Assembly (NCBI GenBank): GCA_023390815.1
Contig: JAEWCC010000003.1
Span: 62,001-126,000, forward strand
Direction of reading: 5' to 3'
DNA from: Bacillota bacterium
GTDB taxonomy: Bacteria > Bacillota > Clostridia > Christensenellales > SZUA-584
DNA: 64,000 nt
Shown: in pieces, positions 1-8,650 of the stretch
Position numbering within the stretch: position 1 is the stretch's first letter
Layout: each line of letters opens with the position of its first letter
Position numbers and translations under genes: made by a program
The notes under the pieces: generated by a model
The model's input: only the letters and a program-made list of their open reading frames with translations
The model's database searches: none
Told to the model about the DNA's origin: nothing

Positions 1-36
1 TGGGTGCAAAAGATCAACACTTGTCAGGACGGTTTT

Positions 37-879
37 ATGGAAGACACACTGCTCAGCGCAGCCCATATCTGTAAAAAATATAACGGCCGTACGATTCTGA
101 ACGATATTTGCCTCTCGGTGCGGCGCGGCGAAGCGATTGCGCTGGTCGGCGAAAACGGCTGCGGCAAAAGCACGCTGCTGCGCGTCCTCTCCGGCCTCAC
201 CCAACCCACGGCAGGTACAGTACAGACCAATCCCTCTGCGAGGCTGGGGCTCATCCCCGACCGGTACGAAAAAATCAGCCTGACCGTCACGCGTTTCATG
301 TCGCACATGCTGGCGCTGGAGAAGCTGGAATCCGACGCTGCGCAGCGTTATTACCGCATGTTCGCGCTTGAGGATATGCTGGACATGCCAATGAAATATC
401 TGTCCAAGGGTACGCTGCAAAAAGTGGCTGCTGTGCAGGCGCTGGTCGGGCAGCGGGACCTCCTGTTCGTAGACGAACCGCTTTCAGGACAGGATGCGGT
501 CTCCAGACGAAATTTTGCCGAGGAGCTGCTTTCCCGCAAAAACGCGGGTACGGCCATTCTGATGGCGGTTCACGAGCCGCTGCTGATTGAAACGCTGGCG
601 GACCGCATATTCGAGATTCGGGACGGACTGTTGGAAGACGGCACAGCATATGCATGCCGGCATCAAAGGACGCGGTGTGTTTTTCTGTTGGATTGCGGGG
701 AGACCGAACTCGGCGTTTTACTGCGCGGCGCAGTGCCCGAAGCGCAGATTGCAATCAGCTCCTTCGGGCAGCGGATGCGGCTCGAAGCCGACAGCACCCA
801 CTCTGTCAGCCTGCTGCGCGCGCTGCTCGATGCGCGCATCCGTATCGTTAAATTCGAGGAGGGCGAAACGCCATGCTGA
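37..879 (+). CDS. ABC transporter ATP-binding protein
   Basis: ATPase subunit of an ABC transporter, presumably working at the cytoplasmic face with the membrane protein encoded next. Seen: Walker A GENGCGKST at about residues 38-46, a Walker B stretch DLLFVDEP, and a degenerate signature LSKGTLQK where LSGGQ is usual. The frame is open back to a GTG at position 4, but ATG 37 is preferred because it has AGGACGG upstream and leads straight into the ABC domain. The 280-residue length allows one ABC domain plus a C-terminal extension of about 70 residues. The stop overlaps the next start (ATGCTGA), so the two are translationally coupled. The substrate is unknown. Confidence 0.85.
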   Translation: MEDTLLSAAHICKKYNGRTILNDICLSVRRGEAIALVGENGCGKSTLLRVLSGLTQPTAGTVQTNPSARLGLIPDRYEKISLTVTRFMSHMLALEKLESDAAQRYYRMFALEDMLDMPMKYLSKGTLQKVAAVQALVGQRDLLFVDEPLSGQDAVSRRNFAEELLSRKNAGTAILMAVHEPLLIETLADRIFEIRDGLLEDGTAYACRHQRTRCVFLLDCGETELGVLLRGAVPEAQIAISSFGQRMRLEADSTHSVSLLRALLDARIRIVKFEEGETPC

Positions 880-1598
880 GGGCACTGTTTCGGTATGAGA
901 ACGACAAGCTGCTCCACAGCGGCAGGTTCGTGCTGCCATTGCTGTTGCTGATCGGATATATCGGCATCGCCTATGCGATCGCTCCGCTCAGCATACTCGA
1001 CAGCTTTTCGATCTGCGCGCTGGTGGTCTTCGCGCTGATGCTTGCTACAGGCGTGATGCTGGGCGCTTTGAGCGAACCCGCGGTTGAACAGACAATGCTC
1101 GTTAAGATGCCGCGCCCCTATTTTCTCTATTTGGCGAAGGTGTTGCTCACCGCCGCGGTCAGCCTCGTATTCGCGCTGATTGCCGCGCTCGGTCCATTGC
1201 TGCTGCACGTGCTGGGCGGATTCAATCTGTTTATCCGCCCGGTGGTATTCTCCGACATTGCCTCCGGCATCGCGCTGTTCTGGCTAACCGGCCTTTGCGG
1301 CGGCGTGCTGGGGCTGCTCGCAAACCCGCGCATCCTCCCAAGCCGCAAATCGGCGGTACTTTTAAGCGCCACAGTGGGGCTGATCATCCTCGTAAAAGGC
1401 GCGCTCGTCAAAGCGCTCGCGGCGCTTCAATATCTGCTGTGGATTCTTCCGCCCATATACGACGCAAGCGTTGCCTACAGCGCGGGCGATTATTTCAATC
1501 TGGCCCACGCATGGCCGTGGCTGTTATGGCTTGCCGCTTATACTGCTGCCGAGGCTGCGGCGTACATCCTGCTCATGCGCATACGGCGTTTCGAATAG
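873..1598 (+). CDS. ABC transporter membrane subunit (ABC-2-like)
   Basis: A 241-residue, strongly hydrophobic protein with about six predicted membrane segments. It overlaps the preceding ATPase gene by 7 bases and is almost certainly its permease partner. No specific family signature was recognised; size and topology fit small ABC-2-type permeases used for export or for peptide or antibiotic efflux. The assignment rests mainly on the coupling to the ATPase. A strong hairpin terminator follows within 10 bases of the stop. Confidence 0.65.
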   Translation: MLRALFRYENDKLLHSGRFVLPLLLLIGYIGIAYAIAPLSILDSFSICALVVFALMLATGVMLGALSEPAVEQTMLVKMPRPYFLYLAKVLLTAAVSLVFALIAALGPLLLHVLGGFNLFIRPVVFSDIASGIALFWLTGLCGGVLGLLANPRILPSRKSAVLLSATVGLIILVKGALVKALAALQYLLWILPPIYDASVAYSAGDYFNLAHAWPWLLWLAAYTAAEAAAYILLMRIRRFE

Positions 1599-1605
1599 CG
1601 GATAT

Positions 1606-1640
1606 AAAAAATGCCGGGATAACCCGGCATTTTGTTTTGT
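1606..1640. terminator. Rho-independent terminator between convergent genes
   Basis: An 11-bp inverted repeat (AAAATGCCGGG / CCCGGCATTTT) with a 4-base loop is followed by TGTTTTGT. It sits between the end of the ABC permease gene and the end of the oppositely oriented lipoprotein gene. With A-rich sequence on one side and T-rich on the other, it can serve both strands. Confidence 0.85.
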
Positions 1641-1643
1641 CTA

Positions 1644-2621
1644 TTATGGCTCTGAATCAGACACAAGCGTCGATTCTCCAAACATCAGCGCATCGGGGAT
1701 GCTGCGCTGACCGTAATACTCGCCGCTGTACAGGCTGATATGCTCGCCCAGGAAAGCCATGGTAGCGCTCGCGCCGCCGTCAAAGTTGTAAGCGACCTCG
1801 CAGCCGTAGGAATCGAACAGTTCGGCCAGTTCTGTCAGCGTCATGCCATTGGTAGGCTCCGGCGGCCGACCCTGCACAACAACCAGCAGGTAATGATACG
1901 GTTCGATCATGCCTGCCGCCGCGCGCGGATTCTTCTTTCTGAGACGATGCTTGTCTAGACCCTCCTGGATCACGCCGTCTTTGATCAGCGTCGGCCCGAA
2001 TGAATAAGCGTTCACGACGCCCTGCGCCAGCAGCTCATCCGCGGTGGTTTCATCCGGCTCAAAGACACGCATCGTGCCGTCCGGGAAGAAGGCCAGCGTA
2101 TCCTCTTCGTCGTCATCCAGATACACCTCGCCGTTGCGAATGATGATTCCCTTGGGGTCTTCGCCGTTGCTGTGCATGTAGTCGCCGTTAATCCCGATGA
2201 CCGCATCATAAGCCTGGGTAATCTCCCAGAGCTGCCCGCTGGACCGGCCCGGGTGATCGGGGTTGCTGAAGCCCGCGCGCTCCGTCTCACCGGGTTTTAT
2301 TCTGATCTCCGCCGCTAAGTAAGTGACCTCTTTTTCTTCGTCCAGCACGCGGTGAATCTCCACCCAAAGCGTGGGCGATGAATACGCCCAGTAACCGCTC
2401 TCCTCGTCGCTCGTTACTTGCTCTTCCTCGGTGAAAAAGGGGTCGGGCGTCGGTTCGGGCGTCATTGTGGGAACGGGGGTAGGCTCCGGAGTGGGGATGG
2501 GTGTTGGGGTGACAACCGGCGTCTCGGGTGGTGCAGTGGTAACCGTCACAGTATTGGCATTGGTGCAGCCCGCCAGCATGAGCGCCACAATGACTGTGGC
2601 AGCGATTTTTTTCAACTGCAT
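1644..2621 (-). CDS. Phosphodiester glycosidase family lipoprotein (NAGPA domain)
   Basis: A 325-residue exported lipoprotein: signal peptide with lipobox LAGC (Cys19), then a Pro/Thr-rich linker of TP, EPTP and PVPT units to about residue 62, then a phosphodiester-glycosidase (NAGPA/DUF2233-like) domain. Family-like motifs are GINGDYM, a VVVQGR strand, and NFDGGASATM, the counterpart of the usual DGGGSSTM. The family removes sugars from phosphodiesters, for example on wall polymers or mannose-phosphate glycans. It is a single gene transcribed toward the ABC permease. The linker suggests that the catalytic domain reaches out from the membrane. The family is fairly sure; the substrate is unknown. 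Confidence 0.8.
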   Translation of the reverse strand: MQLKKIAATVIVALMLAGCTNANTVTVTTAPPETPVVTPTPIPTPEPTPVPTMTPEPTPDPFFTEEEQVTSDEESGYWAYSSPTLWVEIHRVLDEEKEVTYLAAEIRIKPGETERAGFSNPDHPGRSSGQLWEITQAYDAVIGINGDYMHSNGEDPKGIIIRNGEVYLDDDEEDTLAFFPDGTMRVFEPDETTADELLAQGVVNAYSFGPTLIKDGVIQEGLDKHRLRKKNPRAAAGMIEPYHYLLVVVQGRPPEPTNGMTLTELAELFDSYGCEVAYNFDGGASATMAFLGEHISLYSGEYYGQRSIPDALMFGESTLVSDSEP

Positions 2622-3006
2622 AAACTACTCCACTTCGGTTTTGCTAATCATACGTCCTATACAATAATATGAAGATTCGCGTTTTGTCAAACTAAATTTA
2701 CGACCCGATAATATGAGCAAACGCCGAGCATTCCGGCCTTTTCGGCTCAAAATTCGTCTGTAAAACGCCAGCCGCCGCGGCGATTTTTTCACGTTGTTTT
2801 CAGCGGATAGATCCTGACCTTTGGTGTGCATCTGCCGGAAAAAGCGGAGAGACTACGAATCAGAGCAGCGGATTTGCTCCGCGTTCTCTTTCTTCGGGTG
2901 ATGGAACAAAGCATGTGTATAAGATGCTCCTGAGTCAAATCGTCTTTCTCCACATTTAGGATATGATTATGTTTGTTCCTTTATTAGAACCTCCATTATC
3001 GAGACA
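2622..3006. other. Intergenic region between divergent genes, left part
   Basis: Non-coding sequence between the NAGPA lipoprotein (leftward) and the envelope operon (rightward). Short open frames here have no ribosome binding site or recognisable protein. No structured RNA was recognised. The envelope-operon promoter and its inverted repeats follow at 3007-3088. Confidence 0.5.
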
Positions 3007-3088
3007 ATTTACACATTGTTTTATTGCGGGTTTATGCGATGCGTGGTATACTCTGTATATTATTGCTATTGCATAATAATGTGTAAAT
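3007..3088 (+). repeat. 11-bp inverted repeat bracketing the envelope promoter
   Basis: Perfect arms ATTTACACATT (3007-3017) and AATGTGTAAAT (3078-3088) lie about 60 bp apart, one upstream of the -35 box and one downstream of the -10 box of the promoter at 3024-3052. The arrangement resembles paired operator half-sites. Whether a regulator binds is inference. Confidence 0.4.
3024..3052 (+). promoter_or_regulatory. Putative sigma-A promoter of the envelope operon
   Basis: TTGCGG (-35, 3024-3029), a 17-bp spacer and TATACT (-10, 3047-3052), about 60 bp before the ATG of the transglutaminase gene. Spacing is ideal and each hexamer departs slightly from consensus. Confidence 0.55.
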
Positions 3089-3111
3089 AAGAAAAGGACT
3101 AGGTTCTTCCC

Positions 3112-5259
3112 ATGTTTCCTTTAATGAATACTACGGTGCAATACGGGCATCATCCGAGAACAAATGCTTCGACGCAATATGGGTATCATTCGAGCAGAAG
3201 GCATAAGCGCAGGCGGAAAAGAGCGAAAGGCACGCGGAATTTTCGCGCACTCTGGGTTGTACTCACCGGCGGTGTGGTGCTGTGTCTGGCCATCGTCGTC
3301 ACATTGCTGCTGGTATATGCGGGTATCCGTTTACAGGTTTGTGTGGAACTGGGGACCCCCCTCCCCTCCGCTAACGTATTTTCAAATGACGGAAAAACCT
3401 CGGTTGCTTATATTTCCGACGTATCCTCCATCGACACGTCTGTCGCGGGCGATCACTGGATCCACGTTTCCGCGAGCGGCAACGACCGCCTCGTGGTTCT
3501 GACGGTTAAGGATACGGTCGCTCCTCTGGCACAGCCGGTCGAAATCGAAATATCGGTCTCGCAGGAGATTTCGCCAGATCAACTTGTCACCAGTCTTCAG
3601 GACGCGAGCGCGGTTAAACTGCAGTGGGAGAAAGCGCCCACTTTCGGTACCGTGGGTGACTACCCCGTAGTGATCAAGCTGCAGGATATGAGCGGTAACA
3701 CCTCTACGGTAACCTCCATGGTGCATATACGCGCCGTTGAGGATGCGATTACGCGTGAATCGGGTTCCACGCCGCCGGTGCTTGCTGATTTCCTCGTGGA
3801 CGACAGCCTCAGCGCATCCTTGGTCACCGATATCGCTTCGCTGCCGCTCGATACGCCGGGCCAGTACGATGTACAGATTGATATCAGCGGAACCAGCTAT
3901 ACCTCAAAGCTGGTGATTGCCGATACCGTGCAGCCTCAGGCAACGATGAAAGCCGTATTTATCCATCCGGGAGAAAGCGCCGCGCCGCAGGACTTCGTTG
4001 AAACCGTTACAGACGCTACTGCGCTTTCTTACGCGTTCGAGGCTGAACCGGATTTCAGCCATGTCGGCACGCAAGATGTTGGCATCGTTATTACGGACCT
4101 CGGCGGCAATGCTGTGCGCCAAACCGCAACGCTGTTGATTTCCAACATCGCGCCGATTACGATCGAAGCGCGTGAAACAGCCGTCACTGTCGATGAGTTT
4201 AACGTCTCCGGTTATTCCAGTGTATCGCTCGTTACGCAGCTGATTCCGAGCGAACTGGGCGATCACGTGGTGGATCTGCTCCTCGACGGACAGACAAACT
4301 CCAGTATCGTCACCGTGGTCGATACAACGCCGCCGCGCGGCCAAAGCGTAAACGGCCATTGGTATCTCAACCATCCCATCACGGCCAACAGGCTGGTAAA
4401 GAACGAACACGATACCACGGGTATTACCTATACGTATGAAACGGAGCCGGACTGGACGAAAACGGAGATGCAGAATGTCAATGTCATTCTGACCGACGCG
4501 GCGGGCAACACTGCGACCGTCACCAGCCAGCTTACACTGACGGCGGATACGGAAGCGCCCGAATTATATGGCGTGAAAGACCGTTACTGCTACATCGGAC
4601 AGGCCGTGGCGTATTTCGCAGAGGTATCCGCAAAGGATAACTGCGACGAAGAAGTTACCATCGATGTGGATAAATCCCAGGTGAACATCAACGCCGGAGG
4701 GACATATACGGTCACCTATACCGCTACGGATTCTTCCGGTAACACGGTGAGCCACTCCTGCAAATTCACTTTCATCGAGGAGTCGGTGATGGACGATGAT
4801 CTCGCGGCTGTGGCCGATCAGGTGCTCGCCGAGATCATTACGCCGGATATGTCCATTGGAAAAAAGGCTTGGGCAGTATACGAGTACGTATTTGGTCATA
4901 TCCGGTACAACGGCACCTCCAACAAAACCGACTGGAAATATGAGGCGTATCGGGGAATTACTGAGGGCCGGGGCGACTGCTTTACGTTCTATGCAACGGC
5001 AAAATGCCTTTTGGAGCGCATTGGCGCGCAGACCATGTGTGTGGAACGTCACGGCGGTAAATCTACCCATCACTATTGGTTACTTGTCAATCTGGGCACG
5101 GGATGGTATCATTTTGATGCGATCAATGTGGGGCCGGAGAACTATGTATGTTTCATGCGTACAGATCAAGAAATTCTCGCCCGGTCGGGGGACTACTTCT
5201 GGAGCTTTGACAGAAGCCTGTATCCGCCGTCGCCCACGGAGAAATTTGTGCTTGAATAA
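3112..5259 (+). CDS. Membrane-anchored Ig-repeat protein with C-terminal transglutaminase-like domain
   Basis: A 715-residue protein with a basic cytoplasmic N-terminus (an RRHKRRRKR stretch), one membrane segment at about residues 46-70, several Ig-like/HYR-type repeats (recurring 'DTVAPLA', 'DTTPPRG', 'DTEAPELYG' starts), and a transglutaminase-core domain at about 560-715. The triad fits Cys623 (GDCF), His653 or His654 (THHYW) and Asp669 (YHFDA). It should act outside the membrane, as an amide-forming or amide-cleaving cysteine enzyme on protein or peptidoglycan. It is first in an operon with Dlt-like genes, 18 bases before the adenylation enzyme. The domain call is firm; the reaction is unknown. 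Confidence 0.85.
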   Translation: MFPLMNTTVQYGHHPRTNASTQYGYHSSRRHKRRRKRAKGTRNFRALWVVLTGGVVLCLAIVVTLLLVYAGIRLQVCVELGTPLPSANVFSNDGKTSVAYISDVSSIDTSVAGDHWIHVSASGNDRLVVLTVKDTVAPLAQPVEIEISVSQEISPDQLVTSLQDASAVKLQWEKAPTFGTVGDYPVVIKLQDMSGNTSTVTSMVHIRAVEDAITRESGSTPPVLADFLVDDSLSASLVTDIASLPLDTPGQYDVQIDISGTSYTSKLVIADTVQPQATMKAVFIHPGESAAPQDFVETVTDATALSYAFEAEPDFSHVGTQDVGIVITDLGGNAVRQTATLLISNIAPITIEARETAVTVDEFNVSGYSSVSLVTQLIPSELGDHVVDLLLDGQTNSSIVTVVDTTPPRGQSVNGHWYLNHPITANRLVKNEHDTTGITYTYETEPDWTKTEMQNVNVILTDAAGNTATVTSQLTLTADTEAPELYGVKDRYCYIGQAVAYFAEVSAKDNCDEEVTIDVDKSQVNINAGGTYTVTYTATDSSGNTVSHSCKFTFIEESVMDDDLAAVADQVLAEIITPDMSIGKKAWAVYEYVFGHIRYNGTSNKTDWKYEAYRGITEGRGDCFTFYATAKCLLERIGAQTMCVERHGGKSTHHYWLLVNLGTGWYHFDAINVGPENYVCFMRTDQEILARSGDYFWSFDRSLYPPSPTEKFVLE

Positions 5260-5277
5260 CATGGAGATTGCGGCTGA

Positions 5278-6786
5278 ATGATCAACATACTGGAATACCT
5301 CGAGAGCACCGTACCCCGCTTTGCGGGCAAAACCGCCTTTGCGGATGAGACCGCTGAGATTACCTTTGGGGAACTCAGTCAGGGCGCGCGCGCAATCGGC
5401 TCCTCTCTGCTGAGCCGGGGGCTAGCCCGCGAGCCGGTCGTGGTGTTCATGCAGAAATCACCGCAGACGATATGTGCTTTTCTGGGCGTCGTATACGCCG
5501 GATGTCATTATGTACCGATTGATGAGGAGATGCCCGGACAGCGCATTCAGTTGATACTCGCGCAGCTGAAACCCCGCGCTGTAATCTGTGACCGCATTTC
5601 ACAGGAAGCGGTTATCCGGCATGGCTTTGAGGGTACCGTGCTGCTGTACGACGATATTGTAAGCGCCGCAGTCGACGAAAGCGGGCTGCAAGCCGTGCGC
5701 GCGCGTGCGATCGATACGGACCCGATCTATGTCGTGTTCACCTCTGGTTCCACCGGCATTCCCAAAGGCGTAGTGGCCTGCCACCGCAGCGTGATCGACT
5801 ATGTCGATACGCTGTCCGAAGAAGTGCTGCGTGTAAGCGAAAACACGGTATTCGGGCTTCAGGTGCCGTTGTATGTGGACGCGTGCCTGAAGGAAGTCTT
5901 CTCCACGCTGAAATTCGGTGCAACGACGTGGATGATCCCAAAGCAGCTGTTCATGTTCCCGATTCAGCTCGTGGAATACATGAACCGGCACGAAGTCAAT
6001 ACGGTATGCTGGGTGGTATCCGCGCTCACGATGATTTCCGGGCTGGGCGCTTTCAAAAAGGTCGTTCCCCAGCACCTTAAAACCATCGCGTTTGGCAGCG
6101 AGGTATTCCCCATCCGGCAGTTCAACCTCTGGCGGCAGCACGTGCCGGGCGCGCGGTTCATCAATCTGTACGGTCCGACCGAAACGACCGGCATGACATG
6201 CTGGTACGAAGTCAACCGGGAGTTTGAACTGGACGAAGTGATCCCCATCGGACATGCCTTCCGCAACCGGGAGATTCTGCTGCTCGACGGTGACCGGCGT
6301 GCGCAGCTCGGCGAGCCGGGCGAGATCTGCATCCGCGGCACCGGCCTGACACTGGGCTATTACAATGCGTTTGACAAAACTGCCGAGGCGTTCGTGCAGA
6401 ATCCGCTCAATCCGCATTATCCCGAGCTCATATACCGCACGGGGGATATAGGCAGGTACAACGAACGCGGAGAGTTGATGTTCGTATCGCGCAAGGACAA
6501 CCAGATCAAGCATATGGGGCAGCGTATCGAACTGGGCGAAATCGAGATGGCTGCAAACTCCATCGATATCGTCAGCAGCGCTGGCTGTATATTCGACGGC
6601 GAGAAGAAAAAGATCGTGCTTTACTATGCGGGCGAGGCCGATGAGGCCTTCGTCTCTACCTCACTGAAGGACAAGCTTCCGCGGTATATGATCCCGAACC
6701 TTATATTCCGTCTGGAGCGCATGCCCTATACCACCAACGGCAAGCTCGACCGCATCGAGCTCAAAAGGCTTTACGAAGCCAGGTAA
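5278..6786 (+). CDS. DltA-like amino-acid adenylation enzyme (carrier-protein ligase)
   Basis: An acyl/aminoacyl-adenylate-forming enzyme of 502 residues, the usual length of DltA, which activates D-alanine and loads it on a carrier protein. Seen: P-loop TSGSTGIPKG (about residues 155-164), LYGPTETTG, YRTGD, and the C-terminal catalytic lysine in NGKLDR (about Lys489). The next gene is a carrier protein, followed by MBOAT and DltD-like genes, so the order A-C-B-D resembles dlt although the classical order is A-B-C-D. By analogy it feeds an amino acid into envelope acylation. The amino acid cannot be read by eye, so the symbol is left blank. Confidence 0.85.
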   Translation: MINILEYLESTVPRFAGKTAFADETAEITFGELSQGARAIGSSLLSRGLAREPVVVFMQKSPQTICAFLGVVYAGCHYVPIDEEMPGQRIQLILAQLKPRAVICDRISQEAVIRHGFEGTVLLYDDIVSAAVDESGLQAVRARAIDTDPIYVVFTSGSTGIPKGVVACHRSVIDYVDTLSEEVLRVSENTVFGLQVPLYVDACLKEVFSTLKFGATTWMIPKQLFMFPIQLVEYMNRHEVNTVCWVVSALTMISGLGAFKKVVPQHLKTIAFGSEVFPIRQFNLWRQHVPGARFINLYGPTETTGMTCWYEVNREFELDEVIPIGHAFRNREILLLDGDRRAQLGEPGEICIRGTGLTLGYYNAFDKTAEAFVQNPLNPHYPELIYRTGDIGRYNERGELMFVSRKDNQIKHMGQRIELGEIEMAANSIDIVSSAGCIFDGEKKKIVLYYAGEADEAFVSTSLKDKLPRYMIPNLIFRLERMPYTTNGKLDRIELKRLYEAR

Positions 6787-6813
6787 CCAACAAGCAAGAG
6801 GAGTTAAGCAATC

Positions 6814-7047
6814 ATGGAACCATTAATGGAAATTCTTTCTAACTTGCACCCTGAAGTGGATTTTACGACCACCGACAAACTCATCGACAACAAGGTGCTC
6901 GATTCATTCGATATCGTAACGATCATTGCCGAAGTGGACAACGAGTACGATGTCGCCATCCCCGCGGAGGAAATCGTACCGGAGAACTTCAACTCCGCCG
7001 AGGCGCTTTACAAGCTGATCAAAAAACTGATGGATGAGGATGACTGA
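6814..7047 (+). CDS. Acyl/peptidyl carrier protein (DltC-like)
   Basis: A 77-residue acidic carrier protein. The phosphopantetheine attachment site is Ser31 in VLDSFDIV, matching the DSF/DSL motif. It would carry the residue activated by the preceding adenylation enzyme and hand it to the MBOAT protein. The start has AGAGGAG upstream. It lies 27 bases after the ligase gene and 8 bases before the MBOAT gene, well within one operon. Confidence 0.9.
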   Translation: MEPLMEILSNLHPEVDFTTTDKLIDNKVLDSFDIVTIIAEVDNEYDVAIPAEEIVPENFNSAEALYKLIKKLMDEDD

Positions 7048-7055
7048 GGGTAGCC

Positions 7056-8642
7056 ATGCTTTTTACGTCCTGGGAATTTCTGCTGCTCATTACAGCACTT
7101 TTTCTTCTATACTACCTGATCCCCAAGCGGTTTCAGTGGATATTACTGCTCGTCGCCAACGCAGTTTTTTATGCGTTCGCCGGTTGGAGCGGCTTTATTT
7201 ATATCTCCACGACGATCTTGTCCACCTACCTTGCCTCGCGCCGAATCGAAGCGATCCGCAACGCGCGCGAAAATTATCTTGAAACGCACAAGTCCGAGTG
7301 GTCCAAGGACGAGCGCAAAGCCTATAAAGCCGCCACCAAGGCAAAGACAAGGGTCTGGCTCATCCTGTGCCTTGTGCTGAACTTTGGTATCCTCGCGGTT
7401 CTAAAATACGCCAACTTTGCGATATCGCTGTTCAGCCCGATATTCTCGGTGGACCCGCATTCCATGTTCTTAACGCTTGCACTGCCCATGGGCATATCGT
7501 TCTACACGTTCCAGACGATGGGCTATATGCTGGACGTGCAGCACGGCAAGTACCCTGCCGAGCGCAACGTATTTAAGCTCGCGCTGTTTGTATCGTTCTT
7601 CCCGCTGCTGGTGCAGGGCCCCATCTCGCGCTTCGACTCGCTGAGTGAAACGCTTTATAAGCCGCACGAGTTCGACGGCAAACAGGTGGTATTCGGCCTG
7701 CAACGCATACTGTGGGGGTACTTTAAAAAGGTAGTCATCGCGGACCGCATACTGGCTGCCGTCACCACGCTGATCTCCGATCCGCAAACGTATCAGGGCG
7801 TATTCGTGCTTTGCGGCATGTTGTTTTACGCGCTGCAGCTCTACGCGGATTTCACAGGCGGCATCGATATCACGATCGGCATCGCGCAGGTACTGGGCAT
7901 TCGGGTACAGGAGAACTTCATACGTCCGTATTTCTCCAAAAGCATCGCGGAATATTGGCGTCGCTGGCATATCTCGCTGAGCACGTGGTTCCGCGAATAC
8001 CTGTTTTACCCCATATCCACCTCGCGTCCGATGTTGGAGCTTTCCAAAAAGGCGAGGGCAAAGCTGGGCAACGGATTTGGCAAGCGGTTATCGGTTTATG
8101 TTGCGACGATCGTGGTATGGCTGATCACCGGTCTGTGGCACGGTGCCGCGTGGAACTTCGTAGTCTGGGGCCTTTTGACGGGATTGATCATCATCATCTC
8201 GGAGGAGTTCGCTCCGCTCTACAAGAAATTCCATCACCGTTTCCCGAAGGCGGCACACAGCTTCGGTTACCGGCTGTTTCAGGTGGTTCGTACGGTCCTG
8301 CTGATGTCGTCATTAAGGATGCTCGATTGTTACCGCGATGTGGCTGTAACCTTCAAGATGTTTTTCTCGATGTTCACGAACTGGAACTGGGGTGCGCTGT
8401 TTAGCGGCGAACTTTTAAAGCTGGGCCTTACCGTCTCCGACTACGTCGTATTGCTGGCGGGCACGGTGCTACTGATCACCGTTTCGCTGATACAACGGCG
8501 CGGCAGTGTGCGCGAGATGCTGTATGACCGGCCTTATATGCTGCGTTACGGGCTCATTGCCGTGTTGGTGTTGATCGTGCTGATTTTCGGCGCGTATGGC
8601 ATCGGCTTCGACTCGAGCCAATTTATCTACAATCAATTTTAG
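7056..8642 (+). CDS. MBOAT-family O-acyltransferase (DltB-like)
   Basis: A 528-residue polytopic membrane protein of the MBOAT family (DltB/AlgI type), which takes an acyl group from a carrier and passes it across the membrane to an extracellular acceptor. The conserved catalytic histidine is His362 in ITGLWHGAAWNF, and the family segment PYFSKSIAEYWRRWHISLSTWFRE is recognisable around residues 290-315. It is longer than classical DltB (about 400 residues) and more like AlgI- or PatA-type MBOATs. It is flanked by a carrier protein and an SGNH protein, the usual partners. Confidence 0.9.
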   Translation: MLFTSWEFLLLITALFLLYYLIPKRFQWILLLVANAVFYAFAGWSGFIYISTTILSTYLASRRIEAIRNARENYLETHKSEWSKDERKAYKAATKAKTRVWLILCLVLNFGILAVLKYANFAISLFSPIFSVDPHSMFLTLALPMGISFYTFQTMGYMLDVQHGKYPAERNVFKLALFVSFFPLLVQGPISRFDSLSETLYKPHEFDGKQVVFGLQRILWGYFKKVVIADRILAAVTTLISDPQTYQGVFVLCGMLFYALQLYADFTGGIDITIGIAQVLGIRVQENFIRPYFSKSIAEYWRRWHISLSTWFREYLFYPISTSRPMLELSKKARAKLGNGFGKRLSVYVATIVVWLITGLWHGAAWNFVVWGLLTGLIIIISEEFAPLYKKFHHRFPKAAHSFGYRLFQVVRTVLLMSSLRMLDCYRDVAVTFKMFFSMFTNWNWGALFSGELLKLGLTVSDYVVLLAGTVLLITVSLIQRRGSVREMLYDRPYMLRYGLIAVLVLIVLIFGAYGIGFDSSQFIYNQF

Positions 8643-8650
8643 GTGCTGAT

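Noticed and set aside
2625..2831. A 68-codon minus-strand open frame upstream of the NAGPA lipoprotein
   Set aside because: Basic, low-complexity composition, no ribosome binding site and no recognisable product; treated as non-coding.
3008..3017. TTTACACATT as a possible DnaA box
   Set aside because: It differs from TTATCCACA at key positions, and no replication genes or box clusters are present.
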